A stretch of 64,000 nucleotides of DNA from Calothrix brevissima NIES-22 (GTDB lineage: Bacteria > Cyanobacteriota > Cyanobacteriia > Cyanobacteriales > Nostocaceae), in the NCBI RefSeq assembly GCF_002367995.1, contig NZ_AP018207.1, forward strand, positions 8,037,366-8,101,365. The letters run 5' to 3'. The notes beneath the pieces are model-generated. The model searched no databases and had not been told where the DNA came from. It saw only the letters and a program-made list of their open reading frames with translations. Below, one piece after another: positions 9,409-19,408 of the stretch (position 1 is its first letter; each line of letters begins with the position of its first letter). A program made the position numbers and the translations under genes.

Positions 9409-11721
9409 GTGCGAATTCCGCTAGATTACTACCGAATTTTAGGACTACCGTTAGCGGCAAGTCAGGAGCAATTGCGGCAGGCATACAGCGATCGCATTGT
9501 ACAATTGCCGCGACGTGAGTATTCTCAAGCAGCAATTTCTTCGCGCAAACAACTTATAGAAGAAGCTTACGTGGTTTTATCAGATCCAAAAGAACGTAGC
9601 AGTTACGATCAGCTGTATCTTGCCCATGCCTATGACCCTGATGGTACTGCCTCTGCAACTGTAGCAGTTGAACATCCACCAGGAAATAATCATGGTGGGA
9701 ATGACTCACACAATCTCAGTATCGAAATTTCTCAAGACGAATTGGTTGGTGCTTTACTAATTTTGCAAGACTTAGGCGAGTACGAAATTGTCCTCAAACT
9801 AGGTCGCCCTTACTTAGTGCATAAAAACAGTGGCGCAAATGCATCACGTAACAATCTCGCCAGCGAAACATCCCCAGAAGATAGGCCTGACATTGTTCTC
9901 ACCATTGCTTTGGCTTGTCTAGAACTCGGTCGGGAACAATGGCAACAAGGTCATTATGAAAATGCTGCCAATTCCTTAGAAACTGGTTTAGAAGTCCTAT
10001 CTCGTGAAGGCTTATTTACCAGCGTCCAGGCAGAAATTCAGGCGGATCTTTATAAATTGCGACCTTATCGGATTCTGGAATTACTAGCTTTACCAGACAC
10101 CAATACAACCGAACGCGCCCAAGGCTTGGAATTATTGCAGAACATCTTAGACGATCGCGGCGGCATCGATGGCAATGGCAATGATGAATCCGGTCTGAAC
10201 ATAGATGACTTCCTGCGATTTATCCAGCAATTGCGCTATCACTTAACAGTCGCCGAACAGCACAAGTTATTTGAAGCCGAAAGCAAACGTCCTTCTGCTG
10301 TTGCTACTTATTTGGCTGTTTATGCCTTGATAGCACGGGGCTTTGTGCAACGTCAACCGGCTTTGATCCGTCAAGCCAAGCAAATGCTGATGCGTTTGGG
10401 TAAGCGCCAAGATGTACATTTAGAACAATCACTCTGTGCGCTTTTATTAGGACAAACTGAAGAGGCTACCCGTGTTTTAGAACTAAGCCAAGAATACGAA
10501 GCTTTAGCTTTTATTCGCGAAAAATCTCAAGAATCTCCAGATTTGCTCCCTGGGTTATGTCTATATGGCGAACAGTGGCTACAACATGAAGTTTTTCCCC
10601 ACTTTCGCGATTTGACAAAACAGCCAGCTTCTCTTAAAAGCTACTTTGCTGAACCACAGGTACAAACTTATTTGGAAGCCTTACCTACGGATGCAGAACC
10701 AACGAGTGAATGGTCTGTCATTAACCGTCAGCCTTTATCACCTCCGCAAACAAACACTAGCCACAAATCCCATAATTCCCCAGGATTTTCCCGACAATTT
10801 CATCAAAATCCCACAACTGACCCAGATTTACCAACAACTCACTCTAGGGAAAGACTGGAACCTCCCAACTTCTCGCCATCAAGATGGAATAGGTCGTCTG
10901 CTTCCACACCTGCTAGAAGTAACACAGCAGAAAATTCAACATCAAAATTTCCATCTGCGGAACGCCTAACCAGAGAACCACATCAGAACATGAATGGTTC
11001 ATCTAGGGCGGCTACACCTGGACAAGCACAACCGCGCAAAAAACGCAAGCCTAGTCAAACTGTCAACCGAGAACGTCGTTATCCCCCAAGAAGGGGCAAT
11101 TTTGGCAGTTCTTTACCAGGAAAAATGCGTCTATTGTGGACTGTGTTAATTTCTTTAGTCGTCATAGTCGTTTTTTGGTTCATAGTCTCCACCACCTTTG
11201 GATTTGTCAGAGAATTCTTATATCCAGTACCACCGTTACCAGAAAATCCATTATCCATAGCAATTAATAATCCACCGATAGAGATTCCTGACAAAGACAG
11301 CAAACCGGAAACACCAGAGGGATCTTTAACCACCGCTACCGCAGAAGAAGTGATTCGGAATTGGCTATCCACAAAAGCAGCTGCTTTAGGTCCAAATCAT
11401 CAGGTTGATAGTTTGCAGCAGATTTTAACTGGTGCATCTTTAGATTTATGGCGGTCAATTGCTCAAGGAGATAAGGTGGCGAATCGTTATCGGCAATATG
11501 AGCATAGCCTCAAGGTAGAATCTGTAGAAAAAACTGATGCAGAATCGAATCGCGCCAGCGTCGAAGCTACAGTTAAGGAAGTTACTCAGTTCTATCAAAA
11601 TGGTCAAATCAAGAAGTCTTCTGATGAGACTTTGCGAGTTAGGTATAATTTGGTTCGCCAAGACAATGTTTGGCGGATTCAGAGTATGTCGATTGTCAAT
11701 AAGATCAGTATGATCTTTTAG
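9409..11721 (+). CDS. ftn2: ARC6-like cell division protein Ftn2/ZipN
   Basis: The 770-residue protein starts with a divergent J-domain (residues 1-75, DYYRILGLP...EEAYVVLSDPKERSSYDQLY). A helical middle region follows (about 100-430), then a Ser/Pro/Asn-rich disordered linker (about 440-570), one membrane helix at 572-598, and a C-terminal IMS-type domain (about 640-770). This order is that of cyanobacterial Ftn2/ZipN and plant ARC6, which tether FtsZ to the membrane and organise the divisome. The N-terminal part is expected in the cytoplasm and the IMS domain in the periplasm. A GTG start gives the conserved MRIPLDYYRILGLP opening. It is monocistronic with a hairpin downstream. Confidence 0.93.
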   Translation: MRIPLDYYRILGLPLAASQEQLRQAYSDRIVQLPRREYSQAAISSRKQLIEEAYVVLSDPKERSSYDQLYLAHAYDPDGTASATVAVEHPPGNNHGGNDSHNLSIEISQDELVGALLILQDLGEYEIVLKLGRPYLVHKNSGANASRNNLASETSPEDRPDIVLTIALACLELGREQWQQGHYENAANSLETGLEVLSREGLFTSVQAEIQADLYKLRPYRILELLALPDTNTTERAQGLELLQNILDDRGGIDGNGNDESGLNIDDFLRFIQQLRYHLTVAEQHKLFEAESKRPSAVATYLAVYALIARGFVQRQPALIRQAKQMLMRLGKRQDVHLEQSLCALLLGQTEEATRVLELSQEYEALAFIREKSQESPDLLPGLCLYGEQWLQHEVFPHFRDLTKQPASLKSYFAEPQVQTYLEALPTDAEPTSEWSVINRQPLSPPQTNTSHKSHNSPGFSRQFHQNPTTDPDLPTTHSRERLEPPNFSPSRWNRSSASTPARSNTAENSTSKFPSAERLTREPHQNMNGSSRAATPGQAQPRKKRKPSQTVNRERRYPPRRGNFGSSLPGKMRLLWTVLISLVVIVVFWFIVSTTFGFVREFLYPVPPLPENPLSIAINNPPIEIPDKDSKPETPEGSLTTATAEEVIRNWLSTKAAALGPNHQVDSLQQILTGASLDLWRSIAQGDKVANRYRQYEHSLKVESVEKTDAESNRASVEATVKEVTQFYQNGQIKKSSDETLRVRYNLVRQDNVWRIQSMSIVNKISMIF

Positions 11722-11798
11722 TACTATTGTGAAACATACAGAGTTTGACTGAGTGGACATAGCCTCTTCAGTTCACTCCTAACCTCATAAATTTGGAA

Positions 11799-11835
11799 AT
11801 GGGTGGTACCGCGAAGGTATCACCCATAAATTTTA
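11799..11835 (+). terminator. Likely terminator of ftn2
   Basis: A 12-bp stem with one mismatch (ATGGGTGGTACC/GGTATCACCCAT) and a 4-base loop lies about 80 bases past ftn2, followed by an AAATTTTAT tail. The T-run is weak, so confidence is moderate. Confidence 0.55.
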
Positions 11836-12383
11836 TAAATTGGTTTAGAAATATCTATTAGTTCACATAATCAAAAACTTATTGTGCGTATATTAAGCCC
11901 TTTAAATTTATTTATGGAGATTCCCTTCTGCCTGTTTAAGCTGTTTTTCCAGTGAAACTACTGCTGGAGAATGTTCCATCCTTTGCTGTGACTGCTTCTG
12001 AATCATTTGTTAGGGAATCTTGATATTTAGTTCCAATTGCCCCTAGCAAAGAGCAATTATGTCATGAATTCATAACAATGCGATCCCCGGAGGGCTGATA
12101 GATTCGTGAAAGTGCTGGAAAAGCGTCTTGCTACCCCTTGATACATACACAAAGTTGTTGCTTAATATTTATTAAAGAACACCTCCCAACGATCCCAAAG
12201 AAATGCTGATTTTGGCATAGCGAGGAATTGAACAGGAGTATTTAATACATGTTTAAAAAACTACAACACTGGGCAAAACCAGGAGCCAGGAATAAGAAAT
12301 TCATCTGGAGTAAATGAGATGTTAAATAACATTCTGTAACCAGAGGAAATAAATTACCTTTCAAACTACTGGAGGCCAAATTA
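11836..12383. other. Non-coding leader region upstream of the DUF4912 gene
   Basis: No gene is visible. The stretch carries a long AT-rich leader ending in GGAGGCC shortly before the next start codon; it probably contains the promoter and 5' UTR of that gene. Confidence 0.45.
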
Positions 12384-13631
12384 ATGGCAAAAGAACGCCC
12401 GCCGCTAGAGGAGATGACACTGCGGCAGTTACGCAAAGTAGCAAGTGAATATGGAATTTCGCGCTACAGCCGGATGCGTAAATCCCAACTATTAGCATCA
12501 ATTCAAGAAGTTCAGCGCAACAAGTTTTCGCTTAATTCATCTCATTCACTGGAGGCACAGGAAACCGTGGAAGCAGCAAAATTCGAGTTAGGTCAAGAAG
12601 ATCGTAATGGCGGTTCTCTCGCTGATGTTGATGAAGGACTAGCAGATCTACCTGCTGGTTACGGTGACAGCCGGATTGTACTGTTACCCCGCGATCCCCA
12701 ATGGGCTTACACCTACTGGGATGTCCCCAACGAACACAAAGAAGAATTGCGTCGTCAAGGTGGACAACAGCTAGCACTGCGGATTTATGATGTAACCGAC
12801 ATCGATCTTGATTACCAAAGCCCTCACAGCTTGCAAGAATATCCTGCTGATGAGTTGGCGAGAGAATGGTATTTACCGATTCCCGTGAGCGATCGCGATT
12901 ATGTGATCGATATCGGTTATCGTGCTTTTGATGGCCGTTGGTTAGTTCTAGCTCGTTCTGCACGAGTCCACATTCCTCCTGTATATCCTTCCGACTGGAT
13001 CGAAGATGTTTTCGTTACAGTCAACTTTGAAGAAGATTTGCGCGGTAAGACTGTTTACGAATTGGTTCCCCCTGCTAAGAAGGTGGCTGCAACAGCTTAC
13101 GCTAACGGTGGTAACCCCATTTACGACCAAATCTTTGGTTTGGCGGAATCTGCAGAAGCACAACGGGTTGCAGGTTCTCTGTTTGGTTCTATGCAGCACG
13201 TAGCTGGCTCTGTACCTCCAGAACAAGCTATCAGCTCCTACATTTTCCCATCTGGCGTAGGTATGTGGGCAGTTCCCACCACCTCTGGTTTAAACATGTC
13301 TGGTGTAGGTATGTCAGGCGTTGGCTTCTCCGCTTCTGCTGTACCTGTACGTCCCCGCAAGTTCTGGTTGATTGCGGATGCTGAGTTGATTGTTTACGGT
13401 GCAACTGAACCAGATGCTACTGTAACTATTGGCGGTCGTCCAATCAAGCTCAATCCCGATGGTACATTCCGCTTCCAGATGTCCTTCCAAGATGGTTTAA
13501 TCGACTATCCTATCTTGGCTGTTGCGGCTGATGGCGAGCAAACCCGCTCAATTCACATGAAGTTTGAACGCGAAACCCCATCTCGCAATACCAACACCAA
13601 AGACGAAGCTGTTCTAGAATGGCTGTCTTAA
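12384..13631 (+). CDS. DUF4912 protein with N-terminal Rho/SAP-like domain
   Basis: The 415-residue protein opens with a Rho-N/SAP-like helical motif (MTLRQLRKVASEYGISRYSR, about residues 10-45) that in other proteins binds nucleic acid. It continues with a DUF4912 core (about 95-225) rich in aromatic strands such as PQWAYTYWDVP and YVIDIGYRAFDGRWLVLARS. A Gly/Met/Val-rich linker follows, and then a C-terminal beta-domain (about 320-400, ATVTIGGRPIKLNPDGTFRFQM) resembling an Ig-like module. This architecture is widespread in cyanobacteria but has no settled function. The ATG is preceded by GGAGG and codon choice looks like that of a well-expressed gene. A strong terminator follows, so it is monocistronic. 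Confidence 0.8.
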   Translation: MAKERPPLEEMTLRQLRKVASEYGISRYSRMRKSQLLASIQEVQRNKFSLNSSHSLEAQETVEAAKFELGQEDRNGGSLADVDEGLADLPAGYGDSRIVLLPRDPQWAYTYWDVPNEHKEELRRQGGQQLALRIYDVTDIDLDYQSPHSLQEYPADELAREWYLPIPVSDRDYVIDIGYRAFDGRWLVLARSARVHIPPVYPSDWIEDVFVTVNFEEDLRGKTVYELVPPAKKVAATAYANGGNPIYDQIFGLAESAEAQRVAGSLFGSMQHVAGSVPPEQAISSYIFPSGVGMWAVPTTSGLNMSGVGMSGVGFSASAVPVRPRKFWLIADAELIVYGATEPDATVTIGGRPIKLNPDGTFRFQMSFQDGLIDYPILAVAADGEQTRSIHMKFERETPSRNTNTKDEAVLEWLS

Positions 13632-13695
13632 TTAGAGTTTGTTAATCACACAGAGTGCTAACCTCATCATAAATTTACTCTAGAATAAATTTCTT

Positions 13696-13730
13696 ACTCG
13701 CTATAGTAATTCTGTAGCGAGTTTTTTTTA
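13696..13730 (+). terminator. Rho-independent terminator of the DUF4912 gene
   Basis: The stem ACTCGCTATAG/CTGTAGCGAGT (one mismatch) with a short loop is followed by eight T residues. Confidence 0.85.
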
Positions 13731-14103
13731 ATCTGGGTCGGTACAATGAAAAATTGGCGGGGGTTGTCATTTGTCATTGGTCATTTGTCATTGGTAATAC
13801 CATTTTTCTATGAAGTTGAGCTTAATTTGACCCTCCTTTAGTCCCGCCTTGCTAAGGAGGAACAGGGAAGCTGGGGGGTAATTATTAAGCACATTGTTAC
13901 AGAGAATTGCTATCAGGGTTTCAAGGTTAGGTAATACCAATTGGAAAAAAGAATGCACCAGATTGTAGGGGCACTGGCACTGCCATGCCCTCTAGAATAT
14001 TTTGATGTGTCGCAAAGATTATTTGAATTGGTATATTCTTAGTAAGATAGTTAAGTTTATTTGCATTAATTTATTTATGTAAAAGTGTTGGGTTTATATC
14101 AAT
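13731..14103. repeat. Intergenic repeats upstream of the lipoprotein gene
   Basis: Tandem TCATTTG/TCATTGG units lie at about 13768-13797. A palindromic micro-repeat (GGGGCACTGGCACTGCCATGCCC) lies near 13968-13990 and belongs to a family seen at several other places in the window. No gene is visible. Confidence 0.6.
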
Positions 14104-15030
14104 ATGTCGAGATTATTATTAATATCTATTTTTGGAGTTTTGCTCAATTTATTATCAGGCTGTAAAAGTCTGGAATCTAATGCAGCCCAAGAGCCTGGGA
14201 AATCTACTACTTGTATTGGCAAGAATGCTAATTTTAGTATTGAGTTTTTCAAAACTAATAACCAGGGTAAAAAATTTTCTAAAGGTATTAATCATGTGAT
14301 TATTTTTAACCCTAGATCGGCTCAATTGGATTTTAAAGTAAATGTGGGTTTAGCTCATAAACTTTATGCTAAAGATAATCGCGGAAATTTGCGTAAGGAA
14401 TATCTACCAAAGCAATTTCGCGAAATTATTAATGATGAAAATTCGCGATTAAACGGACAAAAACCTATAGCAGCAATTAATGCTGATTATATAGATACAG
14501 ATAATAAACCCCAAGGATTAAATATTTCTCGCGGGTTTGAGTATTCTGGAGCTTTTAAAACTAAACGTTCTTCTTTTGGTATTTCTGGAGGTAAGCCTCA
14601 AGAGAGAAAAGCTACTATTCAGGCGGGAAGAAGAAGTAATGAAATTTTGAATTACAACTTAGTAGGAGGTAATGGCAGATTTTACCGAAATGGTAAATTT
14701 AAAGATATTTGTGCAGATTTGGGGGAATTTGCTTGTAAGCAAGCGACTAATCGCTCTTTAGCGGCTATCACAGACAAAGGCTATGTGATTTTATTAGTGA
14801 ATGATGCTAAGGCTAATTCCAATATAGAATTTTCTGCGATTAATCAAGAACTATTCCCCGATCAATTTGATGATGTTCTAGAAGGTATTGCGCGGAATAA
14901 TTGTTTGGGCAATATTCAAGAAGGAATTTTGTTTGATGGGGGAATGTCGCCAGGATTGTATTACAACAATCAAATTTATGTAGAAAATCCTGGGCCGATT
15001 GGTTCGGTGTTTTTGGTATATAAAAGATAG
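14104..15030 (+). CDS. Phosphodiester glycosidase (NAGPA-like) family lipoprotein
   Basis: The 308-residue protein begins with a lipoprotein signal (hydrophobic stretch ending in LLSGC, Cys at about residue 20), so it should be anchored in a membrane facing the periplasm or outside. The mature part matches the phosphodiester glycosidase/DUF2233 fold: AAINADYID, NLVGGNGRF, NRSLAAITDKGYVILLVND and the C-terminal LFDGGMSPGLYY. Enzymes of this fold remove N-acetylglucosamine or related sugars from phosphodiesters, but many bacterial members lack a known substrate. The gene stands alone, convergent with the ammonium transporter gene. The substrate cannot be inferred. Confidence 0.75.
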   Translation: MSRLLLISIFGVLLNLLSGCKSLESNAAQEPGKSTTCIGKNANFSIEFFKTNNQGKKFSKGINHVIIFNPRSAQLDFKVNVGLAHKLYAKDNRGNLRKEYLPKQFREIINDENSRLNGQKPIAAINADYIDTDNKPQGLNISRGFEYSGAFKTKRSSFGISGGKPQERKATIQAGRRSNEILNYNLVGGNGRFYRNGKFKDICADLGEFACKQATNRSLAAITDKGYVILLVNDAKANSNIEFSAINQELFPDQFDDVLEGIARNNCLGNIQEGILFDGGMSPGLYYNNQIYVENPGPIGSVFLVYKR

Positions 15031-15209
15031 TGGGCATGGGGCATGGGGTAAACAGTTTTTAATTATCGTAAATAAAATGGTTTAAGACCCCTACGTCTAT
15101 ACGTAGTATAATTTTCACTTGAGGTTTAAATCCCCGTCTGAAATTGTCTTTAATTTTGAATTTTGAATACTTCGACAGAGCTTCAGTACAAGTTTTGAAT
15201 TTTGAATTG

Positions 15210-16802
15210 TTATTTACCGAGATTGCGTTTACGTTGCCAATCACGTTTTTGTTTTTGTGTTTCGATGTATTCTCGTTTGAGTTGTTGGATGTCGCTACCT
15301 TCAGCAAATAAACTATCTAAGCCGATGACTTCTTCTTGAGGTAAAACGCGTAAGGATTTAAAAACTTTAAATTGAGTACGAGAGGTACTAGAGGTAAGAT
15401 ACATAAAATAGCTGATGCCAATCCAGGCGATCGCACTAGATATAACTGTGAACTCGCTAACTAGCAAAATCCCTACAAGTTGCGCAAACAACAGATTTGT
15501 TCCCCCACCAAAAAATAACCCGCCTTTGATTGAGGTTTCTTGAGTGAAAAAGTCTTTAGCCCAGGCATAAGTGCTAGGATCTTGGCTAAATAAGCCTACT
15601 GCTAATGTTCCCCAAATTCCACATACAAGATGAACTGGAATTGCACCGACGGGATCGTCAATTTCGCACTTGTCTAAAATTACAGCAGCATACACAACCA
15701 GCACTCCACCAAGAAAGCCGATAAAAGCTGCACTGGGAATATTCACAAAAGCACAAGAAGCGGTAATACTTACACAACCTGCTAAGATACCGTTAATCAT
15801 AAATGAGAGACTAGGTTTTTCATAAAATTGCCACGACCAAAAAGTAGCGCCAAGTGCCCCCATTGCACCAGCCATGAGTGTAGTGACAATAATATGAGCG
15901 ATCGCCTCAGGATGAGCTGTGAGTGTTGAGCCGGCATTAAAACCATACCAACCCAGCCAAAGAATAAAACAACCGAGAGTAGCCGCGCTGAGGTTATATC
16001 CTGGAACCGCAACGATTTTTCTACCATAAAAGCTGGTTCGCCGCCAAGAGCGTTTTTCATCTGGGTTAAATTTTCTATATTTTCCTAACCTTGGTTTTAA
16101 CAAGACAGTGCCCATGAAAGCTGCCCAACCGCCAACTGAGTGAACTACAGTTGAACCCGCAAAATCTCTAAAACCTAATGTGTAGAGAAAACCACCTCCC
16201 CAGATCCAGTGACCGGTAATAGAATAGCTCAACACTAGGAAAAAACTGAAAATCATAAATGCAGCGAATTTAATTCTTTCTGCAACCGCACCGGAAACAA
16301 TTGTTGCAGCAGTACCAGCAAAGGTTAATTGAAAGAAAAATTTCGCACTCAGAGGAATTGCCGCCCAGCTTAACGAATCAAAGACTCCTTGGTAATCATT
16401 GGCGATCGCTGGGCTATTGTCATAACCTTGTAACAAAAAACCGTTTGTGCCAATAAATTCGCTGCCATCACCAAACATCAAGCCGAAGCCTAAAAGCCAG
16501 TAGGCTAAAGCAGCAATAGCAAACACAATCAGGTTTTTAGCTAAAACAGTTATGGCATTGGCGCTACGACAAAAGCCAGACTCTACCATCGCGAAGCCGG
16601 AGTTCATAAAGAACACTAAACATCCTGTCAACAGTACCCACTGAGTGTTATCAGCTACTTTATAACTAGCTGCAGGAGCCGTTTGGGCAATGGTTACATG
16701 AGATATGCACAGCAGGATGATGAAAGTTAATACAGGTAACAGAGCATACTTGAAAAGCCGACTTTTTTTTTCTTTCGCTTTCTGGCTTTTTGGCTTCAGC
16801 AT
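15210..16802 (-). CDS. amt: Ammonium transporter (Amt family)
   Basis: The 530-residue protein has a signal-like N-terminal helix (about 20-40) and then the Amt/Mep/Rh fold with about 11 membrane helices. Visible hallmarks are MNSGFAMVESGFCR, the AGSTVVHSVGGWAAFMG region holding the first pore His, and DDPVGAIPVHLVCGIWG with the second pore His. It imports ammonium across the inner membrane. The C-terminal tail (residues about 470-530) is long and charged; in this family it regulates the trimer, often with PII. I did not recognise a clear NtcA site upstream. Nostoc-type genomes carry several amt genes, so I do not assign a number. Confidence 0.93.
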   Translation of the reverse strand: MLKPKSQKAKEKKSRLFKYALLPVLTFIILLCISHVTIAQTAPAASYKVADNTQWVLLTGCLVFFMNSGFAMVESGFCRSANAITVLAKNLIVFAIAALAYWLLGFGLMFGDGSEFIGTNGFLLQGYDNSPAIANDYQGVFDSLSWAAIPLSAKFFFQLTFAGTAATIVSGAVAERIKFAAFMIFSFFLVLSYSITGHWIWGGGFLYTLGFRDFAGSTVVHSVGGWAAFMGTVLLKPRLGKYRKFNPDEKRSWRRTSFYGRKIVAVPGYNLSAATLGCFILWLGWYGFNAGSTLTAHPEAIAHIIVTTLMAGAMGALGATFWSWQFYEKPSLSFMINGILAGCVSITASCAFVNIPSAAFIGFLGGVLVVYAAVILDKCEIDDPVGAIPVHLVCGIWGTLAVGLFSQDPSTYAWAKDFFTQETSIKGGLFFGGGTNLLFAQLVGILLVSEFTVISSAIAWIGISYFMYLTSSTSRTQFKVFKSLRVLPQEEVIGLDSLFAEGSDIQQLKREYIETQKQKRDWQRKRNLGK

Positions 16803-17283
16803 AGATAAACAGACTATTGTGATGGGAATACCGGATGGATGTATTTATAACTTATTTATACTTGTATCAGAGATATTTTCAAAGTAAAACTTTTAACAAG
16901 TTTGTTCCGGATTCAAGTGCTGACCAAGCGATCGTAATATAATCAAAAATACATATTAGTAAGTATTAGGATGTGTTCTTAAATTTAGTAAAGTATTTTA
17001 TACTACGTTAAATTTCGGACTCTGAATGTAATAATAAAACTTCACAAACTAGCTAATATTTTCCATAAAACGTGTGAAAATATCAGAATTAAGTCAATAT
17101 ATTAATGATAGTTAACCTTTATTTAAACCAGATAAGTTTTCGTTGTTAGGTAAATACTGGCTGTTAGGGGAGAGCAAAATTATCGCATGTCATTGACATA
17201 TTTAGTCTCAACAAATATTTTAGGTATCGCCTTAAATAGAAAAAGTTATCTACCATTTCTTATCATCTTTAATCCCCCATAAG
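16803..17283. other. Divergent promoter region between amt and the kinase gene
   Basis: This AT-rich 480-base gap separates two divergent genes and should hold both promoters. One GCGATCG site is present near 16928. I saw no clear GTA-N8-TAC NtcA box and no structured RNA. Confidence 0.45.
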
Positions 17284-17292
17284 TTGAAAATA

Positions 17293-18657
17293 ATGGCCAT
17301 ATTTGATTCATTTAAATCATCTAACTCACAAGAAAATATTTGCTTATGTATTAATTTAACCTGCCTACATAAGCCCAAAAATTTTCATGAGCTTTATTGC
17401 CAAGACTGTGGTGCTGATTTGCTATTAAATGGACGTTATCGGGTAATTGGCTTATTGAATCAAAGGCAAATTAAAGAGTCAATGGTTTATGATGCCATTG
17501 ATATGCTCGATGGTGGAAAGCCTAAAGTTATCAAAGTATTGTATACAGATAATGAGGAAGCAATCTCCCGATTTAACCGAGGAGCATATGTATTAGCAAA
17601 ACATTGGTTTCCCGGACTACCGCAGTTAGAACCGGGGGGATACTTCCCGATAAATTTTCCGAATAAAACGATCGCTTATTGTTTAGCTATGGAGAAAATT
17701 GCTGGATTAGATTTACAAGAATTAATCGAAAGTGGCAATAATCGATCGCTTACCGAAGAGCAAGTAATTAATTTGTTAGAACAACTAACTGTCATTTTAG
17801 GTAATCTTCATCAAAAAAATTTCTTTCACCGTGATATCAAACCTGCAAATATCATGGTTAGAAGCCAGAATGAAGAGTTGGTATTAATTGGTATTGATGC
17901 TATTCGATCTATTACTGAAGCTGCTTTAAAGGGAAAAAATCTGAGCAGAATTGGTACAAAGGGTTACGTTGCACCAGAGCAAGAAAAAGGTAAGCCTGTA
18001 CCTCAATCTGATTTTTATGCTTTGGGGCGTACTTTTGTACATTTGTTAACAAGTAAAGCTCCACATGATTTAGCTGAAGGAGCAGATAGAAAACTGCTGT
18101 GGCGTCACAGCTTGCCCAATTTATCAAATGATTTAGCATATTTCATTGATAGTTTGATGGCTTTTTCTCCAGAAGATAGACCGAGAAATGCCGAGGAAAT
18201 TTTACAGCGATTAGCAGAAATTAAACAGAATTTACAAAACGAAAATCAAAGTAAAAAACGCTTAAGTTTTAAAAAGATTGTCGGGTTGATGGTATTTTTA
18301 TTAGTTGGGGTTTTGGGCTATATAGCAATTCAATCACCCAAAAATGAAAATATTAGCCCCCAAAATGCCGCTTCATCCAATCCAAAATGTCAAATGCGTC
18401 AGGGAAAAACTGTACCAGAGGAAAACGCTCTGGCTAAGGATGTATATCAGATGTTGCTAGAGCAAAAACTCAGCAGTAAAGATCCAGAAATTCGCCAAAT
18501 TGAGCTGCTTAATGTGATGCAATCTAATTGTGACTTAAATATATATGTCAGTTTGGCGGAAAATAATCTCCTCAGTTCTAGCCTAGAAAAGAAAATTACC
18601 GATTTAATCAGAAGTCGTTTTGATTATGCTGGTAAAATCAAAGTGAATAAATATTAA
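17293..18657 (+). CDS. Membrane-anchored Ser/Thr kinase-like protein with degenerate DFG motif
   Basis: The protein has an N-terminal four-cysteine ribbon (CINLTCLHK...CQDCGADLL), a kinase domain (about residues 50-310), a single membrane helix (about 337-355) and a 100-residue outer domain. The catalytic loop HRDIKPANIM and the APEQ segment are intact and a Lys sits in KVIKVLY. The glycine-rich loop is lost (RVIGLLNQRQIKESMVYD), and where relatives read LVLIDFGAIR this one reads LVLIGIDAIR, so the metal-binding Asp of DFG is displaced. It may be a weak kinase or pseudokinase that signals across the membrane. The ATG at 17293 is preferred over a TTG at 17284. Confidence 0.8.
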   Translation: MAIFDSFKSSNSQENICLCINLTCLHKPKNFHELYCQDCGADLLLNGRYRVIGLLNQRQIKESMVYDAIDMLDGGKPKVIKVLYTDNEEAISRFNRGAYVLAKHWFPGLPQLEPGGYFPINFPNKTIAYCLAMEKIAGLDLQELIESGNNRSLTEEQVINLLEQLTVILGNLHQKNFFHRDIKPANIMVRSQNEELVLIGIDAIRSITEAALKGKNLSRIGTKGYVAPEQEKGKPVPQSDFYALGRTFVHLLTSKAPHDLAEGADRKLLWRHSLPNLSNDLAYFIDSLMAFSPEDRPRNAEEILQRLAEIKQNLQNENQSKKRLSFKKIVGLMVFLLVGVLGYIAIQSPKNENISPQNAASSNPKCQMRQGKTVPEENALAKDVYQMLLEQKLSSKDPEIRQIELLNVMQSNCDLNIYVSLAENNLLSSSLEKKITDLIRSRFDYAGKIKVNKY

Positions 18658-18792
18658 GAGATATTAAGAGAAAGTTGGGTATCGGTATTGTTGATAGTTG
18701 ACGGTTGACGGTTGAGTGATGCGATCGCCTCAAGGTAGAGCAGTTGCGATCCCCGAAAGCTGTACTCTAGAGGTGATAGTTTAAAAAAACCT

Positions 18793-19362
18793 ATGACACC
18801 TGAAGAAATTGCGGGTACGCTAACAAAATTGTTCGGTACAGCAGCTGTAGCAGCGATCGCTCCCGGATCGTGGCAAGTTGAGACGGCTAATTTTCGGCTG
18901 TTGGTGTTGCTGGCTGAGGATCGCGCTTGGTTGCGAGTGTTAATCCCAATTGTGCCCATAGAAGCAGCGCAACCATTCTTAGAACAGTTCCTCGAAGCTA
19001 ACTTTGATGAGACGCAGGAAGTACGCTACGCCTTATATCAAGGCGCAATGTGGGGAGTATTTCAGCACAACAACGCCACTTTAGCTAGTGAGGATTTGTC
19101 GAGAGCGATCGCTCACCTGATAGCTTTACATGAAGCTGGTTTAAATGATGTCTTCAATCGCTTGATTGAAAATCGCATCAGACAAATTGTCCAAGCAGCT
19201 AAAAAACAAGGACAATCTCTCCAATTCACAATGCAAAACCTGGAACGTTTTTATACAGAGGGATTACTGGGAGAAATTGAGCAAACCCAAGAAGCACGAG
19301 ACCAAGTGCTATCTATATGGCGGTATCAACTAGAACGCCTATGGGATGAAATCGAAGCGTAA
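18793..19362 (+). CDS. Conserved cyanobacterial protein of unknown function
   Basis: I do not recognise a named family. The 189-residue protein is soluble, acidic and mostly helical in its second half (residues 85-189), with an alternating strand pattern in the first half (NFRLLVLLAEDRAWLRVLIPIV). The size and shape recall small cyanobacterial proteins with a type III secretion chaperone-like fold, but that is an impression only. It ends 47 bases before the start I prefer for the DUF2358 gene, so the two probably form an operon. Confidence 0.7.
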   Translation: MTPEEIAGTLTKLFGTAAVAAIAPGSWQVETANFRLLVLLAEDRAWLRVLIPIVPIEAAQPFLEQFLEANFDETQEVRYALYQGAMWGVFQHNNATLASEDLSRAIAHLIALHEAGLNDVFNRLIENRIRQIVQAAKKQGQSLQFTMQNLERFYTEGLLGEIEQTQEARDQVLSIWRYQLERLWDEIEA

Positions 19363-19408
19363 AATATTTAAAAACGGTAATTGTGCGATCGCAAATATTT
19401 CTAGTGGT

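Noticed and set aside
12532-12963. 143-codon minus-strand frame within the DUF4912 gene
   Set aside because: It is an antisense shadow of a well-supported coding region.
15059-15307. 82-codon minus-strand frame after amt
   Set aside because: It overlaps the end of the amt coding region in another frame and consists of low-complexity Asn/Lys residues.
16803-17283. NtcA box upstream of amt
   Set aside because: I found no GTA-N8-TAC with correct spacing, so I do not claim nitrogen control from sequence.
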